Assembly: GCA_026786185.1 (NCBI GenBank)
Contig: JAJAYP010000241.1
Location: forward strand, 1-37,455
DNA from: Gemmatimonadaceae bacterium
GTDB taxonomy: Bacteria; Gemmatimonadota; Gemmatimonadetes; Gemmatimonadales; Gemmatimonadaceae
Direction of reading: 5' to 3'
DNA: 37,455 nt
Position numbers and translations under genes: made by a program. This document shows positions 1-7,567 of the stretch, piece after piece (position 1 is the stretch's first letter; the number at the start of each line of letters is the position of its first letter). A model generated the notes under the pieces. It was not told the origin of the DNA. It did not search any database and saw only the letters and a program-made list of their open reading frames with translations.

Positions 1-70
1 CCCCCGCCGCCGCCCCCGCCCCCCACCCCCCCCCCGAAACCCGCCGGGCGCCGGCCCCCCGCTCCCCCGC
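1..70. repeat. C-rich low-complexity tract at window start
   Basis: Bases 1-36 are almost only C with a few G and one A, and C-rich sequence continues to about 70. Nothing else in the window has such composition. It may be a Pro-rich coding linker or a sequencing/assembly artefact at a contig end. Confidence 0.6.
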
Positions 71-216
71 CGCGAGCCGGCGGGACTGGCGCATTCACGG
101 GTGCGATGGCGACGAAGGGTGGCGCCGTCGTCGCCGGCACCGCGTATCGGGGCGCAGCCGATCCGGCAGCTACCACGAAGTGGTGGGCCGGCTGGACCAA
201 CTACACGCGCAACTGA
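1..216 (+). CDS. C-terminal fragment of an unknown, probably secreted protein
   Basis: Frame 1 is open from the window edge to a TGA at 214-216. The first part translates to a proline run (the C-rich DNA of 1-70). The last 30 or so residues look like real protein: TAYRGA, then DPAATT, then KWWAGWTNY. A YRGA...WxxGWT ending is something I associate with the C-termini of exported proteins in Gemmatimonadota and related bacteria. No function can be assigned from this. The start lies outside the window, and the C-rich part could be a genuine Pro-rich linker or an assembly artefact. The unknown lipoprotein starts 66 bases downstream on the same strand. Confidence 0.42.
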   Translation, partial: PPPPPPPPTPPPKPAGRRPPAPPPRAGGTGAFTGAMATKGGAVVAGTAYRGAADPAATTKWWAGWTNYTRN

Positions 217-281
217 TTCCAGGACAGCGGCGAACGCGGGGCCGGCGCGCTGCGGCGGCCCCTCGTTCGTCCTCACCTCCC

Positions 282-899
282 ATGCGACACCTCGTCCTGA
301 CCTGCACCATCGGCCTGTCGCTGGCCTGCGCCCTCCCCGGGGACGCGTCGGATCCATCGACGACGACGCCAGGAACCGTGGCGCCGGCGCGCACGATCAT
401 CGACAGCATCCTGCCGCCAGCCGAAGAGATGCGGCGATTCCGGGCGAACGGCGGCCCAGTGCGAACGATGCTGACCGGCGGCGCGGTGTCCCGCGACGCG
501 CTCGCGCGGGCATTCGTGCAGGCGCTCGCAACACGAGATACGGCGATGATCCGCTCGCTCGTCGTCCATCATGTCGAATTCGCCGATCTCTACTATCCCG
601 CCAGCCGGTACGCGCGTCCACCCTTCCGCACACCGGTGGGGCTCATCTGGACGCAGATCCAGCTCAATAGCGAGAAGGGCATCACGCGCGCGATGGATCG
701 TCTGGGGGGACAGCCCGTGCGATTTCTCGGTTTGACCTGTGCGTCCAGGCCGGATTCCGTCGGCGCGGCACGGATCGACAGCCGATGTTCGACCCGGTAC
801 GTCGAGCCCGGGGGAGACACGGTGTCGCGCCGCCTGTTCGGTGCCATCGTGCAGCTCCACGGCCAGGCGAAGTTCCTGTCCTACTCGAACGACATGTAG
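282..899 (+). CDS. Predicted lipoprotein of unknown function (205 aa)
   Basis: Begins MRHLVLTCTIGLSLAC, a short lipoprotein signal with lipobox LSLAC, so export and lipidation at Cys16 are predicted. The ATG at 282 is chosen because this signal starts there; an in-frame ATG at 180 would put a long Arg-rich stretch in front of it. The mature part holds SILPPAEEMRRFR, then LARAFVQAL, LYYPASRYARPPFR, a conserved-looking QLNSEKG segment and an end LHGQAKFLSYSNDM. The style resembles a small family of hypothetical envelope proteins that I associate with Gemmatimonadota, but no enzymatic motif is visible. It ends 7 bases before the convergent purine nucleoside phosphorylase gene. Confidence 0.72.
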   Translation: MRHLVLTCTIGLSLACALPGDASDPSTTTPGTVAPARTIIDSILPPAEEMRRFRANGGPVRTMLTGGAVSRDALARAFVQALATRDTAMIRSLVVHHVEFADLYYPASRYARPPFRTPVGLIWTQIQLNSEKGITRAMDRLGGQPVRFLGLTCASRPDSVGAARIDSRCSTRYVEPGGDTVSRRLFGAIVQLHGQAKFLSYSNDM

Positions 900-906
900 G
901 CATCGC

Positions 907-1743
907 TCACGCGAGCCGTTCGACGAACCGTTCGACGAGCGCCTCGAACCGGGACGCGACGCGGGTGGTGGTCTCGAGCACCTCCGCGTGCGAGAGCGGA
1001 TGCGGCGAGATGCCTGCCGCGAGATTGGTGATGCAGCTGATGCCGGCGACGCGCATCGCCAAAGCTCGCGCGACGATCACTTCCGGAACGGTGGACATGC
1101 CGACGGCGTCGGCGCCGAGTGCGGCCAGCATTCGCACCTCGGAGGGCGTCTCGTACGTCGGCCCGAGCAGACCGCCGTACACTCCCTCCTGCAGGGGAAT
1201 ACCCAGCGTCAGCGCATGCGCACCCAGTTGTCGCGCGTACTCGTTATCGTAGGGCTCACTCATGTCGGGGAATCGCTCGTCGCCCGGTTCCAGCGCGCCG
1301 ACGAGCGGATTGCGGCCCGTGAGGTTCAGCTGATCCCGGATGAGCATCAGGTCGCCCGCCCGGAACGTGCGCCGTATGCCGCCGGCGGCGTTCGACACGA
1401 AGAGGGTGCGTGCGCCGAGTGCGTGGAGCACGCGTACGCTGAAACCGGCGAGCGCCGCGTCGTGTCCCTCGTACATGTGGAACCGTCCGGCGAGGGCGAT
1501 GACCTGCCGGCCCGCCAGCGTGCCGGCGATCAGCTGACCCGCGTGACCGACGACGGTGACCGTCGGAAAGCCGGGGACGTCTCCGAACGGCATGCTGACG
1601 GCGGCGACAATGCGCTGCGCCAGACCCCCAAGGCCCGAACCGAGCACGATACCGGCGACAGGTAACTCCGTACCGATGCGCTGGCGAATCGCGGAAGCGG
1701 CGAGGCGCGCCGAAGCGAAGCCGTAGGGCGACGGCGCGCTCAC
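907..1743 (-). CDS. punA: Purine nucleoside phosphorylase (PNP/MTAP family, trimeric type)
   Basis: 278 aa, the usual length for trimeric purine nucleoside phosphorylases, which split inosine or guanosine with phosphate into base and ribose-1-phosphate in the cytoplasm. Family motifs are clear: GSGLGGL near residue 36 (phosphate-binding loop), GHAGQL, RFHMYEGHD, FVSNAAGGI, a DQLNLTGRNPL segment, the GPTYETPSE motif, then MSTVPEVIVA and the C-terminal TNLAAG. It starts with GTG, and its GTGA overlaps the adenosine deaminase stop by 4 bp, implying translational coupling. As the last gene of the nucleotidase-deaminase-phosphorylase operon it would act on inosine made by the preceding enzyme. Substrate preference (inosine/guanosine versus methylthioadenosine) cannot be settled by eye. 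Confidence 0.95.
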   Translation of the reverse strand: MSAPSPYGFASARLAASAIRQRIGTELPVAGIVLGSGLGGLAQRIVAAVSMPFGDVPGFPTVTVVGHAGQLIAGTLAGRQVIALAGRFHMYEGHDAALAGFSVRVLHALGARTLFVSNAAGGIRRTFRAGDLMLIRDQLNLTGRNPLVGALEPGDERFPDMSEPYDNEYARQLGAHALTLGIPLQEGVYGGLLGPTYETPSEVRMLAALGADAVGMSTVPEVIVARALAMRVAGISCITNLAAGISPHPLSHAEVLETTTRVASRFEALVERFVERLA

Positions 1744-2789
1744 GCTCCCGCCGCGCGGAGCGCCGCGATCTCCAACTGCGCGCTGGCGACCAGCTGCAGC
1801 CGCTCGGCGTGGGGCAGGAAGCAGCTTTCGAATCCGTTCAGTGCGACGCGCGCCAACTCGTCGAAGCTGAAGTCGAGCGACTGCGCGGCATGGACGTATT
1901 CATCCGTGAGCGTCACGCCGCTCATGAGGCGATTGTCCGTGTTCAGCACCACGTTGAGCCCGCGATCGAAGTACTCACGAAAGGGATGCAGTGCATACGA
2001 CCGGGCGACGCGGGTCTGCACGTTGCTCGTGAGGCAGATCTCGAGCGCGATCCGGTGATCGTTGCAGTAGTCGGTGAGCGATGCGTCCTCGATGAGCCGG
2101 GTGGCATGTCCGAGTCGATCCGCACCACAGACGTGCACCGCCTGCCGCACGGACTCAGGCCCGTCACCCTCGCCGGCGTGACAGGTGCACGCGAGGTCGT
2201 GGTTGCGCGCGTACGCGAAGGCATGCGCGTGCGCGCGGGCGGGATGTCCACGCTCCCCTCCTGCCAGATCGAATCCCACGACGCCCTTGTGGCGGTACGC
2301 CACGGCGAGCTCGGCGAGCTCCTGTGACACCCCGGGCGACATGCTCCGGATCGCGGTGATGATGACGCGGCCGATCACGCCGTGCTCCCGCTCGGCGCGC
2401 GCCAGCCCACGCAGCGGCGCCTCCACCGCCTGCTCCAGCGACAGCCCTTCACGGACGCTCAGCACGGGCGCGTATCGCACTTCGAGATACCGCACGCCAT
2501 CGCGAGCGGCATCTTCCGCCAGCTCGAACGACACGCGCTCGAGCGACGCCTCCGACTGCATGACGGACAGGGTGACCGCGAACCGTTCGAGGTATTCCTC
2601 GAGATTGCGCGCGTCGCTGACCGTCATGTACTCTCTCAGGGCGTCGGCATCGGATGCCGGCATGGTGGCGCCTTTCTCACGCGCCAGCTCCAGCATCGTT
2701 TCCGGCCTGAGCGATCCGTCGAGGTGGCAATGCAGCTCGGCCTTGGGCAGTCGCCGCAGCGTCTCCCGCAGGCACTCAGCGTCCGTCAT
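1740..2789 (-). CDS. add: Adenosine deaminase
   Basis: 349 aa, normal for the family; hydrolyses adenosine or deoxyadenosine to inosine plus ammonia. The TIM-barrel metal site is visible: HxH at His20/His22 in KAELHCHLDGS, HAGEG around residue 200, the GADRLGHATRL motif, and LNTDNRLMSG carrying the metal-binding Asp in the form seen in many bacterial homologues. No signal peptide, so cytoplasmic. ATG at 2789 overlaps the stop of the upstream nucleotidase gene (ATGA) and its own stop overlaps the phosphorylase start, so the three genes are tightly coupled. An adenine deaminase cannot be fully excluded by eye, but the length and the SLRPETMLEL region fit adenosine deaminase. Confidence 0.95.
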   Translation of the reverse strand: MTDAECLRETLRRLPKAELHCHLDGSLRPETMLELAREKGATMPASDADALREYMTVSDARNLEEYLERFAVTLSVMQSEASLERVSFELAEDAARDGVRYLEVRYAPVLSVREGLSLEQAVEAPLRGLARAEREHGVIGRVIITAIRSMSPGVSQELAELAVAYRHKGVVGFDLAGGERGHPARAHAHAFAYARNHDLACTCHAGEGDGPESVRQAVHVCGADRLGHATRLIEDASLTDYCNDHRIALEICLTSNVQTRVARSYALHPFREYFDRGLNVVLNTDNRLMSGVTLTDEYVHAAQSLDFSFDELARVALNGFESCFLPHAERLQLVASAQLEIAALRAAGA

Positions 2790-5700
2790 CGAGCCTCAGC
2801 GGTGAGGACGAATCGTGCGTCGGTGGGCGCGCGCACCGGCTGTGGTCGAGTGCGCAGGTAGGTCACGAACGCGTCGAGGTCCACCACCGGCAGGACCTCG
2901 GTCCGTCGCGCTGCCGACGACAGGCCGAGACCGTCACCGCCAGTGGCGAGAAAATCGTTGAGGACCAGCGTGTACTCGCCGTCGGCTCGGAGGTCGACGC
3001 CATTGGCGAGGCGGATACGGCGGACTCGCCCGCCCACCGCCGCGGTGGAATCGTAGCTGACGACGATGCCGCTGACGTGCACGTTGAGTCGCCGGGCGAC
3101 GAGGCGCTCCATGTACGTCCGTAGCGCGGCGCCCGACACCGTCAGCCGGTACAGCGTGTTCGCGAACGGCTGCACCTCGAACAGCGCGCCGTACGTCGCG
3201 ACGCCTCGTCGCAGCGTGGCACGTATGCCGCCGTTGTTCATGACGGCCACGTCGCCGCCTCCCGCCGCGCGCATGGCATCGGCGATGAGATTGCCGCGCG
3301 AGTACTGGTCACCGTCGCGCACGAGGTCGTCGGCGATCGTCGCGACGCGACGGTCGACGATGGGGGCAACCCTGGCGACGGCGCGTTGCACGAGCGCGGC
3401 GACGGCGGGATCAGCCGCCATGGTCTCGGGAAGCACGTCTCGCACCCGGGGCCGGCTGCCGTCGGGACCCAGGTCGACGACGCCGAACGCCGTGCCGCTG
3501 GACCGCGACTGCACGATCGGGATGCCGTTGACGACCGTGCTGACGAGTGAATGCGTGTGCCCGCTGACGATGGCATCGACCGGCTCGCGAAGCCGGTTGG
3601 CGAATTCGACGATCTCACCGCGGCAGTTCGTCACGCCATCGCGATCGCAGAACGCGCCCTCATGGGCGACGACGACGACATAATCGGCCCCGCGCGCGCG
3701 CAGTCGGCGCGCGAGGCTGTCGACGACCGGCACCGGATCGATGAAGCGGAGGTCGGCGACGTTCGATGCCCGCGTCGTCGTGGGCGTCAGCGTCGTCGCG
3801 ACGCCGACCACGCCGATCTTGAGCGCGCCACGCGTGATCAGCGTGTCGTCCCGGATCCATGGAACGTCGCGACCATCGGCATAGCGGACGTTGGCCGCGA
3901 GCAGCGCGTATTTCGCGTCGCGCATGCGCGCCCGCAGGGTGTCCTGTCCCCAATCGAACTCGTGATTGCCGACCGCCGCCGCCGCGTATCCCATCGCGTT
4001 GAACAGCTCCACGACGGGACGGCCGAACGCGAGATTCGACGCTGGCGTCCCCTGGAACTGGTCTCCGCCGTCGAGCAGCAGCGTCTCGCACGCGGGAGAC
4101 TCACAACCCGCCCGTTCACGCGCGATGCCGGCGGCCAGATGGGCCGCGCCGCCGCGCAATCGGCGGGTGGCATCGGGGCGCGGCTCGAGCGCCCCGTGGA
4201 AATCGTGCGTCGCGATGACGCGCAGGCGCGGCACCGGCCGGGTCGCTCGCACGCTCGACGCAGTGGTGGACATCGCGGCACCTGGAGCGGCGGCCGGGGA
4301 GACCTGGCTGGTGCGCACCTCCGGTGTCTCGCGTCGCCGAAGCTGTCGATACAGGTCCCCCACCGCGCTCGCGGGCTCGATCCGCCAGTTGCGCGTGAAG
4401 TAGGTCCATGGGTTGATCGTTCCCCGCCGACGCACTTCATCCAGCAGGAGCTGCCGAATTTCTTCCTGCTTGTCGTACACGACGGGCGCGCCGGCGAGCA
4501 TGGAGTAACCGCCTCCCCCCGTCTGGCGGTAATTGTTGAGCGCGAGCGTGAAGCTGTCGGTGGGCGCGACTGCGCGTCCCTTGAAGTCGAGCCGGGTGAC
4601 GCGCTGCCCGATCGGACGCGACACGTCCAGCGTGTAATCCGCGCCTGCGACGATGTCGAAGTTGTAGCCCGGGACGTCGGGGTCCACGCCGACGGTGCCG
4701 TCGGGTGCGAGTCGGTAGTAGCGCGCGCTGTATTCGAGGTATGCCTTGAGCTGGCCTCCGCTGATGCGCACGGCGCGCAGCGTGTTGTCGTAGGGATACA
4801 GGGCCTGCAAGCGCGCGGCAGTGATGGTGCCCGAGTCGAGGGACGCGTCGAGCGAGAACGCGGCCGTGGACGCGAGATCGGCGCCCGCCGCCTTCCGCTG
4901 CGTTTCGAGAATGAAGTCGATGAGTGGCGTATCCACGACGCGGGACGAATCGGCGCGCCAGGCGACCGGCGTGCGCCCGATCGGCGCGGTGACCCAGGCG
5001 ATCGTGGCACGATGCGCCGCGTCCGTGACGGCAAGCACGATGGGATCCTCGGCGTGCCCGGCGGCCTGCACGACCGTCGAGCGCTTGTTCGCGACGCGCC
5101 AACCGGTCGCGCCGCGCACGAGGGCGAGATGTGCGACGGCGACGCTGCCTGCCCAGTTCCGCGGCTGCATGAGCAGCACGCCGTTGATCGTCGTGTCGGC
5201 GACTTCGCGGTGCGAGTGCCCGTAGAGGATCAGGTCGACTCCCGGTACCTCGTGCGCGACCCGTGCGGTGACGTTCTCGCTCGGCACGCCCGTGGAGACG
5301 GTGTCGTAGCTGGACGGCCCGTCGAGACCGGAGTGAATGGTCACGAGCACGATCGTCGCCCCGGCGGCGCGCACATCGGCAACGGCCGCCTTCACCTCTG
5401 GAATGACGTCCTTCACCACGATGCGGCCGGTCAGGTTGTCCCGATCCCAGACCATCGCGCCCGGTGTGGTGGCGCCGACGATGCCGATGCGGGCCTCGCC
5501 GCGCTGCACCATCGTCCACGCGGCGAAGGCTGGCTGGCCGTCGGGACGCAGCGCATTAGCCGCCATGAAGGGAAACCGCGACTGGCTGATGGCGCGCTGC
5601 AGCAGCGGCAATCCGTAATTGAATTCGTGGTTGCCGATCGCCGCGCCGTCGTACTTCATCGCATTCATCGCGCTCACCACCGGGTGTGGCGCGTCGGCGG

Positions 5701-6013
5701 GTGCGACCTTCCCCGCGACATACGTGAGGGCGTTGCCCTGCAGCAGGTCACCCGCGTCGAGGAGAATCACGCGGCCGGGCGCCGCGCGTCGCAGGGAGTC
5801 GACGATCGTCGCCGCTCGCGAGAGTCCGCGCGACGCGTCGGGCGCGTTGGTCTCGTAATTCCACCCGCGCAGACGGCCGTGTACGTCCGTGGTGCCCGCG
5901 ACGACGAGATCGAACGTGTCGCCGCCCGAGCCAGTTCCTCCCGCGCCACCGGAGGCGCACGCGGCGGCGAGCGAGAGGACGACCAGCATGATGTGATGAT
6001 TTCGGTTCCGCAT
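2786..6013 (-). CDS. Exported double-module nucleotide phosphoesterase (CpdB-like + UshA-like, YfkN-type lipoprotein)
   Basis: 1075 aa, about twice a normal 5'-nucleotidase. The N-terminus has a lipobox (LAAAC, Cys19), so the protein is exported and lipidated. Module 1 (about 35-545): TTDVHG 41-46, LDAGD 85-89, GNHEF 127-131, GHSH 265-268, then NNYRQTGGGGY near 493-503. The GLSRAAT stretch and the NNYR/GGG motif resemble CpdB 2',3'-cyclic phosphodiesterase/3'-nucleotidase. A Ser/Ala/Pro linker spans about 560-590. Module 2 (about 597-1060): ATHDFHG 601-607, LDGGD 647-651, GNHEFD 682-687, GHTH 818-821, GNLIAD 907-912, NNGGIR 926-931, TGGDG 1024-1028, as in UshA 5'-nucleotidases. Metal-binding residues look intact in both. 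This is the arrangement known from Bacillus YfkN. Likely role: release of phosphate and nucleosides from external nucleotides. Pho-box-like repeats lie 115 bp upstream. Confidence 0.93.
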   Translation of the reverse strand: MRNRNHHIMLVVLSLAAACASGGAGGTGSGGDTFDLVVAGTTDVHGRLRGWNYETNAPDASRGLSRAATIVDSLRRAAPGRVILLDAGDLLQGNALTYVAGKVAPADAPHPVVSAMNAMKYDGAAIGNHEFNYGLPLLQRAISQSRFPFMAANALRPDGQPAFAAWTMVQRGEARIGIVGATTPGAMVWDRDNLTGRIVVKDVIPEVKAAVADVRAAGATIVLVTIHSGLDGPSSYDTVSTGVPSENVTARVAHEVPGVDLILYGHSHREVADTTINGVLLMQPRNWAGSVAVAHLALVRGATGWRVANKRSTVVQAAGHAEDPIVLAVTDAAHRATIAWVTAPIGRTPVAWRADSSRVVDTPLIDFILETQRKAAGADLASTAAFSLDASLDSGTITAARLQALYPYDNTLRAVRISGGQLKAYLEYSARYYRLAPDGTVGVDPDVPGYNFDIVAGADYTLDVSRPIGQRVTRLDFKGRAVAPTDSFTLALNNYRQTGGGGYSMLAGAPVVYDKQEEIRQLLLDEVRRRGTINPWTYFTRNWRIEPASAVGDLYRQLRRRETPEVRTSQVSPAAAPGAAMSTTASSVRATRPVPRLRVIATHDFHGALEPRPDATRRLRGGAAHLAAGIARERAGCESPACETLLLDGGDQFQGTPASNLAFGRPVVELFNAMGYAAAAVGNHEFDWGQDTLRARMRDAKYALLAANVRYADGRDVPWIRDDTLITRGALKIGVVGVATTLTPTTTRASNVADLRFIDPVPVVDSLARRLRARGADYVVVVAHEGAFCDRDGVTNCRGEIVEFANRLREPVDAIVSGHTHSLVSTVVNGIPIVQSRSSGTAFGVVDLGPDGSRPRVRDVLPETMAADPAVAALVQRAVARVAPIVDRRVATIADDLVRDGDQYSRGNLIADAMRAAGGGDVAVMNNGGIRATLRRGVATYGALFEVQPFANTLYRLTVSGAALRTYMERLVARRLNVHVSGIVVSYDSTAAVGGRVRRIRLANGVDLRADGEYTLVLNDFLATGGDGLGLSSAARRTEVLPVVDLDAFVTYLRTRPQPVRAPTDARFVLTAEAR

Positions 6014-6127
6014 GGGAAAAACCTAGCGGGCCACCGCGGGCCGGGCGAGCGGCGCCGCGGTTGACGCCTCGGCACGCGCCGGTCACACTTGAGCAGGCAA
6101 ACGCGCCTCGCTCGAGTGCACCCGCCC

Positions 6128-6159
6128 GATACAGGACCGTGACAGCGATCCCACTACAG
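6128..6159 (-). promoter_or_regulatory. Candidate Pho box upstream of the nucleotidase operon and udk-phoBR
   Basis: On the minus strand the sequence reads CTGTCAC, GGTC, CTGTATC (positions 6145 down to 6128). This is a 7-4-7 direct repeat matching the 11-bp phasing of PhoB boxes, with the first half identical to the classical CTGTCAC half-site. A further CTGTAGT lies just upstream (6159-6153), out of 11-bp phase. The repeats point toward the nucleotidase start (6013). They sit in the shared divergent region with udk-phoB-phoR, so they could serve both sides. Binding is inferred, not shown. Confidence 0.5.
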
Positions 6160-6221
6160 TCCGCTCGCGGCGACCGTCATTTTTCGTGCAGTCGCGATCG
6201 ACGGCCGATCGGCCTTCGCGC

Positions 6222-6848
6222 ATGAAGCCGCTGATCATCGGAATCGCCGGCGGATCCGGATCGGGCAAGAGTACGGTGGCGCGTAACGTCGCCGCCGCAC
6301 TGGGCGACGTGTCGGTCGCCTTCATCGACATGGATGCGTACTACCTCGACCATGGGCATCTCCCGCTCGAAGATCGCAAGCTCGTCAACTGGGATCATCC
6401 GAATGCCTTCGACTGGGAGCACCTCGTCCGACACCTCGGTGCGCTGGCGAGCGGCGAGGCGATCGACAAGCCGGTGTACGACTTCGTCGAGCACGCACGC
6501 GCCGAGACATGCGAACGCATCCCGCCCGCCGATGTCGTCGTCATCGATGGCATCCTCCTCTTCACCGACGCCCGGGTGCGAGATCTCTGCGACATCAAGG
6601 TGTTCGTCGATGCCGACGCCGACGTCCGGCTCATCCGGCGCATTCGGCGCGACATGGCGAAGCGTGGCCGTCCGCTGGCCGAGATCGTCGAGCAGTACCT
6701 GGCGACGGTGCAGCCCATGCACCTCGAATTCGTCGAGCCGAGCAAGCGGTACGCGGACGTGATCGTGCCGCGCGGCGGGCACAATCCGGTCGCGATCGAG
6801 ATGATCGTGGCCAAGATCGCGCGCAGCGTACAGGGGGCGAGGCCTTGA
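6222..6848 (+). CDS. udk: Uridine kinase
   Basis: 208 aa; phosphorylates uridine and cytidine with ATP or GTP (pyrimidine salvage, cytoplasm). P-loop GGSGSGKST at residues 10-18 follows the short leader that uridine kinases have, which is why ATG 6222 is preferred over an in-frame ATG at 6186. Further family marks are AFIDMDAYYLDH, the LVNWDHPNAFDWE segment, VVVIDGILLF, RLIRRIRRDMAKRG, and the C-terminal QPMHLEFVEPSKRYADVIVPRGG. Length matches E. coli Udk. Its stop overlaps the TTG start of the response regulator gene by 4 bp, which couples it to phoB-phoR. A nucleoside kinase fits functionally with the divergent nucleotide-scavenging operon. Confidence 0.94.
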   Translation: MKPLIIGIAGGSGSGKSTVARNVAAALGDVSVAFIDMDAYYLDHGHLPLEDRKLVNWDHPNAFDWEHLVRHLGALASGEAIDKPVYDFVEHARAETCERIPPADVVVIDGILLFTDARVRDLCDIKVFVDADADVRLIRRIRRDMAKRGRPLAEIVEQYLATVQPMHLEFVEPSKRYADVIVPRGGHNPVAIEMIVAKIARSVQGARP

Positions 6849-7567
6849 CCGGCACGGCGCCGGCCAGCGGCGAGCGGGTCCTCGTGGTGGACGACGAGGC
6901 GGACATCGTCGCGTTGGTGGCCTACCACCTGGCCAAGAGCGGCTACCGCGTGTCCACCGCTGCCTCTGGCGCCGACGCGCTCGACGCTGCGCGGCGCGAG
7001 CGCCCCGCGCTGGTCGTGCTGGACCTCATGCTGCCGGGGCTCTCCGGGTACGACGTGCTGGAGCAGCTTCGAGCCGGAGAGGGAACGCGCGACATCGCCG
7101 TCCTCATGCTCACCGCGCGGCGCGATGAGCAGGATCGCATTCGCGGACTGTCGCTCGGCGCGGACGACTACCTCACCAAGCCGTTCAGTCCGCAGGAGCT
7201 GGTGCTGCGCGTCGCGGCGATTCTTCGTCGCGTCGGTGCCGGCGCAACGAACGCGACGGACACGCTCGTCGTCGGCCCGCTCGAGATCGATACGGCAGCA
7301 CATGTCGTGCGCGTGAGTGGCCTGCCCGTGGAGCTGACCCCCACCGAGTTCAAGCTGCTGCTGACACTCGCCGAACGACGCGGTCGCGTGCAGGCGCGCG
7401 CGCATCTGCTGCAGACGGTGTGGGATGCCGCTCCCGATATCCAGACCCGTACGGTCGACATGCACGTCCAGCGTCTGCGCGCCAAGCTCGGGATCGCCGG
7501 CGATCTCGTCGAGACGGTGCGCGGCTTCGGCTACCGCCTTCGCGCGCCGCAGTCACGCGTCACGTGA
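6845..7567 (+). CDS. phoB: Response regulator, OmpR/PhoB family
   Basis: 240 aa. Receiver domain about residues 11-125: VVDDEAD, phosphoacceptor Asp60 in LDLMLPGLSGYD, Thr in MLTAR, Lys in YLTKPFSPQEL. Winged-helix DNA-binding domain about 140-235: ELTPTEFKLLLTL, DIQTRTVDMHVQRLRAKLG, TVRGFGYRL. The start is taken as TTG 6845, overlapping the udk stop (TTGA), with GGGGCGAGG just upstream; later in-frame GTG codons would remove the first beta strand. Its GTGA end overlaps the kinase start. The naming as PhoB rests on domain type plus location beside phoR, a porin, pst and phoU genes, and on Pho-box-like repeats nearby. It would activate phosphate-starvation genes. Confidence 0.9.
   Translation: MTGTAPASGERVLVVDDEADIVALVAYHLAKSGYRVSTAASGADALDAARRERPALVVLDLMLPGLSGYDVLEQLRAGEGTRDIAVLMLTARRDEQDRIRGLSLGADDYLTKPFSPQELVLRVAAILRRVGAGATNATDTLVVGPLEIDTAAHVVRVSGLPVELTPTEFKLLLTLAERRGRVQARAHLLQTVWDAAPDIQTRTVDMHVQRLRAKLGIAGDLVETVRGFGYRLRAPQSRVT

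Noticed and set aside
3551-6064. 837-aa plus-strand open frame
   Set aside because: It is antisense to the nucleotidase gene, Arg/Asp/Val-rich without any domain; a shadow of high-GC codon usage.
6509-6844. N-terminal extension of the response regulator frame upstream of 6845
   Set aside because: It overlaps udk in another frame and is Arg/Ala-rich; the receiver domain begins only after TTG 6845.
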